From NCBI RefSeq assembly GCF_003323745.1, contig NZ_QOIL01000001.1, positions 372,001 to 436,000 of the forward strand: a DNA stretch of 64,000 nt, read 5' to 3'. The notes beneath the pieces are model-generated. The model searched no databases, was not told the DNA's origin, and saw nothing but the letters and a program-made list of their open reading frames with translations. The DNA is from Sphaerisporangium album (GTDB taxonomy: Bacteria; Actinomycetota; Actinomycetes; Streptosporangiales; Streptosporangiaceae). Made by a program: the position numbers and the translations under genes. Shown one piece after another: positions 55,647 through 64,000 of the stretch. Position 1 is the stretch's first letter. The number at the start of each line of letters is the position of its first letter.

Positions 55647-57629
55647 CTACCCGCGCGGGGTGGTGATCGTCGCGGGGCGGGATGCCGGGCCCCGATTGCC
55701 GGCGGCGTCGCGGCCGCGCACGGTGAAGGCGTAGCGGCGGCCGGGGGAGAGGCCGGTGACGGTGGTCCTGGTGGCCGTGGTGGTGGTGACCACCGTGCCG
55801 TCGGCCCCCGTGCGGGTCAGCTCGTAGCCGGTGACCGCGACGTTGTCGGTGGCGGGCTTCCAGCTGAGCGTGACGCTCCGGGGGCCGGGACGGCCGGCCG
55901 ACGGGGTGCCGGGGGCGGTGGGCGGCACGGTGTCGAGGACGACGAGCTCGGTGATCGAGTTGGCCGGGAAAGTCGTCGAGATCGTGCTCGCGCTCCTACC
56001 CGTGGGGGCGGGCCGGACGGGCAGGTCGGGGGCGCGGACGATCTTCGTCAGGTCGGCGCCGTCGTAGCGGTGGACCTGGGCGGTGCCGCCGGGGACCCGG
56101 CCCGTGATCGCGACCGGGGCCGCCAGGTCCTCGCCGGTCTTGTTGATCACCATCAGCGTCAGCGCGCCGTCGGCGCTCCGCGTCGCGCCGTACACCGCGA
56201 GCCGGGACTGGTCCGTGCTGGACGAGAGCACCGAGGTGTCGCCGAACCTGCCGCCCTGCCCGTCGTAGTTCAGGTACATGCGGAAGGCGTACGCGCCGGG
56301 GTCGGTGGCGGCGGGCGGGCTCCACAGGGTGGCGAGGTCGGCGCCCTCGCGGCCGAAGATGCCGAGGGCGTCCGCCTGCGCCAGGGCCCCGTTGAGCGAG
56401 CCCATGGCGCCGAAGCTGTACTCCGTGACCGCCACCTTGGTGCCCGGATAGTTCCGGGCGACCATGTCCTTCATGCGGGGGATGAGGTACACCGGCTGCC
56501 CGATCCAGCTCTCGTCGGTGTACGTGCGGTCCCACAGCGTGCGGGTCTGGCGCAGCCGCAGCGCCTGCGTCGCGGCGTCGCCCGGATCGCCGGAGAACAC
56601 CCCGGGGGCCTGCGGATACCAGTGGTTGTCGTAATAGTCGAGGATGCGCGTGCCGTGCTCCTGCTCGTAGGCGCGCATCTGCGCCAGGTACCACTCCCCG
56701 AACGGGACGCCGCCGTGCGCGGCCCGGTCCGGCGGGTCGCCCCAGCAGCCCTCGATCGAGCACCGCTGCTGGTCGGAGCCCGACAGGGTGAGCGAGTTCC
56801 AGCCCCAGCCGACCGGCCCAAGGGTGGCGGCGCCGGGGTCGGCCGCCTTGACCGCGCCCGCGATGGCGTACGTCCTGTCGCGCATCTCGTCGTAGCCGGG
56901 TCCGGCGGGGTGCACGTCGCGGTGGGTGGAGAACCAGATGTCCGGCTCGTTGTCGAGGTTGTAGAACCGGACGCCGCCGCGCGCCGCGTCGCCGTACTTC
57001 TCGCGCAGGTGGCCGAGCCAGCCGGTCACGTAGGCGGGCCCGGCCTCGACGCTGGTCTCGTGCGGGTCGTTGCCGGTGATCTGGGTGCCGTCGGGACGGA
57101 CGCCGTTGCCGCAGTCGGGGTTCCACGGGTCGGTGGACTGCTGGGGACCGTACCTGGCCACGCTGAAGCCGCACGCCTTGGCCCGCTCCTTCGGCGCCCA
57201 GCCGATCAGCGGGAGGGTCAGGATCGTGGCGGTGCCCGTGCGCCGGTCCTGGTCGACGAACCGGTCGGTCTCCGAGCCGTCCGGCAGCGCGCCGGGGTCG
57301 GGGTTGTCGCCGGGGATGTTCTCGAAGTACCAGTCGCTCGCCCGGTTGGTGGTGTCGAGCAGGTAGTTGTACCGGGTGGTCGCGTTGCCGCCCCATCTGC
57401 GCACGGGCAGGCGCAGTTCCTTCGCCAGTGACTCGCCGGCGAAGTTCATCCCGTACACCAGCGGGCTGATGGGGTGCGTGGGCGCGGTCAGGTCGACCGA
57501 CAGGCCCGGCGCCTCGGCGGCGGAGGCGAGGGCGGCCCCGCTCATCCCGCCGGCGCCCGTCGTGCCGGTGGCCAGCACGAGTGCGGCGAGCAGGACGAGG
57601 GGGGCGGGGCGCGATCGGATTCGGGGCAT
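55647..57629 (-). CDS. Secreted GH44-type endoglucanase with FN3 module
   Basis: A 660-aa secreted enzyme: a signal peptide (APLVLLAALVLATG), a GH44-like TIM barrel plus beta domain (about 45-555) and a C-terminal fibronectin type III module (about 565-655; TVPPTAPGTPSAGRPGPRSV). Catalytic acid/base Glu228 is in YNLDNEPDIW, and nucleophile Glu403 in VTEYSFG. GH44 enzymes cleave beta-1,4-glucans and xyloglucan. No CBM beyond FN3 is evident. Its start region is distant from the next gene and carries no clear regulatory site. Confidence 0.9.
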   Translation of the reverse strand: MPRIRSRPAPLVLLAALVLATGTTGAGGMSGAALASAAEAPGLSVDLTAPTHPISPLVYGMNFAGESLAKELRLPVRRWGGNATTRYNYLLDTTNRASDWYFENIPGDNPDPGALPDGSETDRFVDQDRRTGTATILTLPLIGWAPKERAKACGFSVARYGPQQSTDPWNPDCGNGVRPDGTQITGNDPHETSVEAGPAYVTGWLGHLREKYGDAARGGVRFYNLDNEPDIWFSTHRDVHPAGPGYDEMRDRTYAIAGAVKAADPGAATLGPVGWGWNSLTLSGSDQQRCSIEGCWGDPPDRAAHGGVPFGEWYLAQMRAYEQEHGTRILDYYDNHWYPQAPGVFSGDPGDAATQALRLRQTRTLWDRTYTDESWIGQPVYLIPRMKDMVARNYPGTKVAVTEYSFGAMGSLNGALAQADALGIFGREGADLATLWSPPAATDPGAYAFRMYLNYDGQGGRFGDTSVLSSSTDQSRLAVYGATRSADGALTLMVINKTGEDLAAPVAITGRVPGGTAQVHRYDGADLTKIVRAPDLPVRPAPTGRSASTISTTFPANSITELVVLDTVPPTAPGTPSAGRPGPRSVTLSWKPATDNVAVTGYELTRTGADGTVVTTTTATRTTVTGLSPGRRYAFTVRGRDAAGNRGPASRPATITTPRG

Positions 57630-57857
57630 GGCGGGTGGCCTCCTCAGGACGCGTTTCCGCCGAGGATGATCCGGTGCGGGGTGGCAGGGGTCCAGCGCGA
57701 GGCCGCCGTGTGGCGGGTATCAGCAGGTCAGAGGGCACGCGGAGCTGAAAGTTTCACCTCGGGGGCCGGTCCGGGGTAGCCGTACTCATGGAGCCAGGGT
57801 CGTTTTACAGGAAACCTTCGCCCATGGAGACCCCGGAGGGCCACACCCGCCGCGCGG

Positions 57858-59222
57858 TCAGCCCGTCAGCTCGGCCACGGCCGCCGCGAACACCTCGTGG
57901 TGCCGCGCGACGTCGGCCTCGGTCGTGGCGGGGCACATCAGCGCCATGTTGTGGAAGGGAGTGAGCAGCACGCCGCGGTTGGCCAGGTAGACGTGCAGGT
58001 AGTCGTCCAGATCCGGGTCGCCGGCCGCGTTCGACTCCCCGCCGTTCCTCGGCGCCGGGCTGGTGAAGCGGTACTCCGCGCGGGCCCCGAGCCGCGTGAC
58101 CGACCACGGCAGCGCGTGCCGGTCGATGACCTCCTGGACGCCGTCGGCGAAGCGGGCGGCCAGCGCGCTCATCGCGGCGAAGGCGTCGTCGGTGAGGACG
58201 TGCTCAAGGGTGGCCCGCATGGCCGCGACCGACAGCGCGTTGCCGGCGAGCGTGCCCCCGACGCCGCCCATGTCGACCAGGTCGAGCCCGCTCATGCCCT
58301 CCACGCGCGCCGCGACCTCGGCCGACAGCCCGTACCCGCCGCTCGGGACGCCGCCGCCGATCGCCTTGCCGATCGTCACGATGTCGGGGTCGAGCCCCCA
58401 GGCGCCGGTGCAGCCGCCGGGCCCGGCCGAGAACGTGTGCGTCTCGTCGTTGATCAGCAGGGTGCCGTGCCGCCGGGTCAGCTCCCGCACGCCGTCGAGG
58501 TAGCCGGGCTCGGGCAGCACGATGCCGATGTTGGTCAGCGCGGGCTCCATCAGGACGGCGGCGACGTCGCCGAAGGCCAGCTCGCGCTCCAGGGAGGGAA
58601 GGTCGTTGAACTCCACCACGCGGCCGGTCACGGTGGGGTCGACGGGGGCGCCGACGTTGCCCTCACGGGAAACCGCCGCGCCGTCCGCGCCCACCACGAG
58701 CAGCACCTCATCGACGCTGCCGTGGTAGCAGTAGCTGTTGACGAGGATCTTCGGCCGCCCGGTGACCGCCCGGGCCAGGCGGATCGCCCAGCGGTTGGCG
58801 TCGGTGGCGGTGAGCGAGAAGCTCCAGAACGGGACGCCGAAGCGCCGCCCGAGCTCGGCGCCGACCCACGCGGCGTCCTCGGTGGGCATCATGACGGTGG
58901 CGCCGCCGAGCCGTGAGAAGCGCTCGGCCACCGCGTCCACCGTGGCCTTCGGCGAGTGGCCGGCCATCGCGCCGGTGTCGCCGAGGCACAGGTCGACGTA
59001 CTCGTGGCCGTCCAGGTCGGTGACCCGCGCGCCGCGCGCCTCGGCCAGGTAGAGCGGGAAGCCGGCGGCGGTCTTGTTCATCCAGGTCATCGGCACGCCG
59101 CCGAACAGGTGGGCGCGTGCGCGCTCGTAGGCCGCCGCCGAGAGGGGGTTGCGCGCCCGGAACGCGCCCCGCTCGCGGTCGAGCAGTTCCGCCAGGCGGG
59201 CACGGTCGATCATGGCTGCCAC
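57858..59222 (-). CDS. Class III aminotransferase (glutamate-1-semialdehyde aminomutase-like)
   Basis: A 454-aa fold-type I PLP aminotransferase. The Lys is in TIGKAIGGGVPSGGYG, the PLP Asp region is LLINDETHTFSAG and the phosphate or ring region is YCYHGSVDEVLL. The closest look is GSA-aminomutase-like transaminases, but no heme genes surround it, so the substrate is open. It starts at ATG 59222 (or 59213); the upstream MFS gene on the same strand is 135 bp away. Confidence 0.9.
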   Translation of the reverse strand: MAAMIDRARLAELLDRERGAFRARNPLSAAAYERARAHLFGGVPMTWMNKTAAGFPLYLAEARGARVTDLDGHEYVDLCLGDTGAMAGHSPKATVDAVAERFSRLGGATVMMPTEDAAWVGAELGRRFGVPFWSFSLTATDANRWAIRLARAVTGRPKILVNSYCYHGSVDEVLLVVGADGAAVSREGNVGAPVDPTVTGRVVEFNDLPSLERELAFGDVAAVLMEPALTNIGIVLPEPGYLDGVRELTRRHGTLLINDETHTFSAGPGGCTGAWGLDPDIVTIGKAIGGGVPSGGYGLSAEVAARVEGMSGLDLVDMGGVGGTLAGNALSVAAMRATLEHVLTDDAFAAMSALAARFADGVQEVIDRHALPWSVTRLGARAEYRFTSPAPRNGGESNAAGDPDLDDYLHVYLANRGVLLTPFHNMALMCPATTEADVARHHEVFAAAVAELTG

Positions 59223-59357
59223 CTCAGAAACCGTCGTGTAGGTCCGTCGTGATGACGGATTCCGACGTCAAAGTACCGGATCGCGGCGGATATGACGATA
59301 GGTGGCGGCAATCGCCCGCCCGTCCCGCGGCGGATCGCCCGCCGCGCTGGGGACGGA

Positions 59358-60839
59358 TCACCCGCCGGTCCGCTCCCGGGTCCCGTCCACGGGACGGCCC
59401 GCCTCCAGGGGCGGGGCGCCCAGCTCGCAGGCCGCCTTGCGCTCGGGTTCCCGCTCCGGGGCGCGCAGGACGTTCGACCGGATCGTCAGATACGTCAGCA
59501 GCGCGGCCAGGACCATCATCGCCGCGCTGACCAGCATGGCCGTGTGGAATCCCGTGGTGAACGCGGTGGCGGACGTGTAGGCGGCGCCGGTGAGCCCGAC
59601 CAGCGGCGGGATCGCCGCGACGGCTAGCAGGCTGCCGGTGCGGGCGACCGCGTTGTTGACCCCGCTGGCCACCCCGGCGTACCGCTCGTCGGCCGTGGCC
59701 AGCACCGTCGCGGTGAGCGGCGCGACCGCGGCCGCCAGGCCGAGGCCGAACAGCGTCACGGCGGGCAGCACGTCCCGCAGGTACGTCGCGTCCGGGCCGA
59801 CCCTGCTCATCAGCAGCAGCCCCGCCGCGCACAGCAGGATGCCGACGGTCATCGGCAGGCGGGGGCCGACGCGCTTGGCCAGCTCGCCCGCCCTCGGCGA
59901 CAGCAGCAGCATCAGCACCATCACCGGGAGCATCGAGGTCCCGGCGGCGACGGGGGAGAAGCCGGCCGCCACCTGGAGCTCCACGATGAGCAGGAAGGTG
60001 ACCACGCCCAGCGCGGCGTACATGATCAGGGTGACGATGTTGACCGCGGTGAACTCGCGGTTGGCGAACACCCGCACCGGCACCAGCGCGGACACCGTGC
60101 CGCCGTGCGAGCGGCGCGTCTCCACCAGCACGAACGCCACCCCGAGCGCGACGCCGGCCGTGGCGGCGAGCGGCGGCACGGCCCCGTCGCGCTCGATGAG
60201 CCCGTAGGTGATCCCGGCCAGCGCCAGGGCGGCGAGGACGGCGCCGAGCACGTCGAAGCGCCCGGTGGCCATCTCGTCCCGGGTCTCGGGGACGTGGCGC
60301 GCGGCGACCAGGACGACCAGCGCGGCGAGGGGCAGGTTGATCAGGAAGACCCAGCGCCAGCCCGCCGTCTCCACGAGCCAGCCTCCTAGCAGCGGGCCGA
60401 CCGCGCCCGCCACCCCGCCGAGCCCGGACCAGGCGCCCACGGCGCGGGGCCGGTCGTCACGGGCGAACGACGCCTGGATGATCGCCAGGGAGCCGGGGGT
60501 CAGCAGCGCCCCGCCGATGCCCTGGAGGGCGCGGGCGAGGACGAGCGTCTCGATGTTGGGCGCGAGGCCGCACAGGGCCGAGGCCAGGGCGAACCAGACG
60601 ACTCCGATGACGAAGATCTTCCGCCGCCCGTACCGGTCGCCGAGGGAGCCTCCGAGGAGGATCAGCCCGGCCAGTGTGAGGGTGTAGGCGTTCACCGTCC
60701 ACTGGAGCCCGGACATCGAGGCGCCCAGATCCTTGCCCAGGGCGGGCAGGGCGACGTTGACGACGGTGCTGTCGAGCATGGCCATGCCGGAGCCGAGGAC
60801 GGTGGTGAGCAGGACCCACCGGCCCTGGGGGGAGTTCAT
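59358..60839 (-). CDS. DHA2-family MFS drug transporter
   Basis: About 493 aa with 14 hydrophobic segments, as in the DHA2 family of proton antiporters. The motif LDSTVVNVALPALGKDL marks the first helix, LGGSLGDRYGRRKIFV is motif A, and the N-terminal-half helix carries a GxLxGPxLGG-like GPLLGGWL. Exports drugs or amphiphiles. ATG 60839 (MNSPQGRWVLL) is the likely start; 60860 and 60881 are in-frame alternatives. Confidence 0.93.
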   Translation of the reverse strand: MNSPQGRWVLLTTVLGSGMAMLDSTVVNVALPALGKDLGASMSGLQWTVNAYTLTLAGLILLGGSLGDRYGRRKIFVIGVVWFALASALCGLAPNIETLVLARALQGIGGALLTPGSLAIIQASFARDDRPRAVGAWSGLGGVAGAVGPLLGGWLVETAGWRWVFLINLPLAALVVLVAARHVPETRDEMATGRFDVLGAVLAALALAGITYGLIERDGAVPPLAATAGVALGVAFVLVETRRSHGGTVSALVPVRVFANREFTAVNIVTLIMYAALGVVTFLLIVELQVAAGFSPVAAGTSMLPVMVLMLLLSPRAGELAKRVGPRLPMTVGILLCAAGLLLMSRVGPDATYLRDVLPAVTLFGLGLAAAVAPLTATVLATADERYAGVASGVNNAVARTGSLLAVAAIPPLVGLTGAAYTSATAFTTGFHTAMLVSAAMMVLAALLTYLTIRSNVLRAPEREPERKAACELGAPPLEAGRPVDGTRERTGG

Positions 60840-61318
60840 GCGGATGCCGCCTTTGTCCATGCAGACCATCATGCTGGACAAATGGGGTGTTCTTGTCGTC
60901 CGGTCACCCTGGCGGGGCGTTCTCCGTCAAGGGCGGGCGTCGTCCCGCGGGGCACCGGCCGGCCCGGCCTTCCAGGCCCCGCGGGGGCTCGGGATGAACT
61001 CGGGCCCCCGGAGCGTTACGAGCGGACGCAACACCCGGGATCGCCCCCAGCGGCCCGCCGCGGACACCACGTCCGGCCGGTGGGACCGCCGCCGGTCCCG
61101 GTCCCCGGAGAGAGCCGCCTCACGCGCGGGAACGGCCCGCGGCTCGGCCAATACAGGCCGCCGAGCTGCGGGAACCCGAACGAAGGAGCGATCTGCCGAG
61201 GCGTGTCCATGCGAGCTGATTACAGGATTACGATCGCTGGCAGCGAACACGCGCAGGCTCGGGAACAATCGAGGGCTCTCATTAATTGAGTCGATGTAAC
61301 TCAACCCTTGGAGTTCGC
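60840..61318. promoter_or_regulatory. Divergent gap between the DHA2 gene and lon, containing the HAIR operator
   Basis: A 479-bp gap. The main feature is the HAIR box at 61286-61304. No gene or large repeat is seen in the rest, and a -10/-35 pair could not be assigned with confidence. Confidence 0.5.
61286..61304 (+). promoter_or_regulatory. HAIR inverted repeat (HspR operator) upstream of lon
   Basis: TTGAGT-N7-ACTCAA with the 7-nt spacer CGATGTA, a perfect match to the core of the HAIR consensus (CTTGAGT-N7-ACTCAAG) bound by the heat-shock repressor HspR. It ends 15 bp before the lon ATG at 61319, a position fit to repress transcription. Confidence 0.85.
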
Positions 61319-63697
<2,379 letters not shown>

Positions 63698-63732
63698 TCC
63701 AGCCGCCGGCCGGCGGCCCGGTACGGCTCATC

Positions 63733-63768
63733 GTGGGGCGGACCACCCGGAAGGGGGTCCGCCCCCAC
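63733..63768. terminator. Hairpin between convergent lon and astacin genes
   Basis: GTGGGGCGGACC (63733-63744) pairs with GGTCCGCCCCCAC (63756-63768) with one bulged base. It is followed by a T-run on the plus strand (GTTTTCC), supporting termination of lon. Confidence 0.75.
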
Positions 63769-63801
63769 GCGTTTTCCCGGCCCAGGGACGGCGAGCGGGC
63801 G

Positions 63802-64000
63802 TCAGGGGCAGCCGTAAAGGCCGCGGACGGCGGCCAGGTCCGCCTGGCTGAAACCCTTTCTCTGGCCGATCGCGACGGGGAGCGCCGGCACCAGCGTGTC
63901 CTGCCCGTTCCTGCTGAAGAATTTCCTCCCGTAGAGCATCACGGAATCGTAGTCCAGCGTTCCGAAGAGCCGGTTCTGCGGAAGGTCGAGTTTCCGGAAC
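63802..64000 (-). CDS. Astacin-family (M12A) zinc metalloprotease, C-terminus only
   Basis: The last 66 codons of a gene that runs off the right edge. The astacin Met-turn region reads LDYDSVMLYG (usual SVMHY with His replaced by Leu), followed by RKFFSRNGQDTLVP, AIGQRKGFSQADLAAV and the terminal LYGCP, all typical of the end of astacin domains. The HExxHxxGxxH zinc motif lies outside the window. Likely secreted, but the signal peptide is not visible. Confidence 0.8.
   Translation of the reverse strand, partial: FRKLDLPQNRLFGTLDYDSVMLYGRKFFSRNGQDTLVPALPVAIGQRKGFSQADLAAVRGLYGCP

Overview
The window is GC-rich, densely coded chromosomal DNA from a high-GC actinomycete. A Scr1/DUF397 gene pair, an actinobacterial methylmalonyl-CoA mutase operon, an F420-type LLM oxidoreductase gene, many GTG starts and ATGA/GTGA gene junctions all point to Actinobacteria. 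The overall gene mix resembles Streptosporangiales (Nonomuraea, Streptosporangium or Actinomadura type), but no rRNA or other marker is present to settle the genus. I saw no tRNA, rRNA, CRISPR array or phage structural gene.

Layout. 0-2 kb: the istA/istB end of an IS21-family element, inserted at the 5' edge of a Scr1-type regulator whose partner DUF397 gene (2.7-3.1 kb) carries its N-terminal motif three times on an exact 57-nt period. 3.1-9.9 kb: an XRE-cupin regulator divergent from a His-tailed methyltransferase, a membrane acyltransferase, a membrane-anchored HTH protein with an apparently dead glycosidase ectodomain, a secreted Cys/Trp-rich protein and a DUF4166 protein. 10-14.7 kb: two secreted fasciclin paralogues sharing a promoter-like motif, flanking a secreted DNRLRE-like protein and a DUF899 protein. 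14.7-19 kb: a tightly overlapped operon of C39-type, S9 and M20 peptidases. 19-22 kb: a MerB-like protein, a DUF5925 AAA ATPase and a peptidoglycan amidase. 22.2-27.2 kb: mutA-mutB-meaB, which converts methylmalonyl-CoA to succinyl-CoA and maintains the mutase. 27.4-41.2 kb: mostly single housekeeping or unknown genes (MarR, DUF2203, PAP2/DAG-kinase fusion, lipoprotein, phosphotransferase, LLM oxidoreductase, class IV aminotransferase, HAD phosphatases, ArfB-like factor, GlsB, PhoD). Two inverted copies of a ~166-bp hairpin element lie here, each between convergent genes.

41-50 kb: an FG-GAP secreted protein, an anti-sigma-type ATPase divergent from an HTH/TPR regulator that is translationally coupled to a phosphotransferase, a cytochrome P450, a class V aminotransferase-fold enzyme, a RraA-like protein, and a mycothiol-dependent isomerase-family gene broken by one in-frame TGA. 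50.4-55.5 kb: a cluster whose first three genes match, in order and architecture, the lpqS-cysK2-MFS locus of the mycobacterial copper (RicR) regulon. A Tat-tagged class V PLP enzyme and a MarR regulator follow. 55.6-61 kb: a secreted GH44 glucanase with an FN3 module, a class III aminotransferase and a DHA2 drug exporter. 61.3-63.7 kb: lon, preceded by a perfect HAIR (HspR) operator. The window ends in the C-terminus of an astacin-family metalloprotease.

Several convergent gene pairs are separated by strong perfect hairpins, which probably act as two-way terminators.
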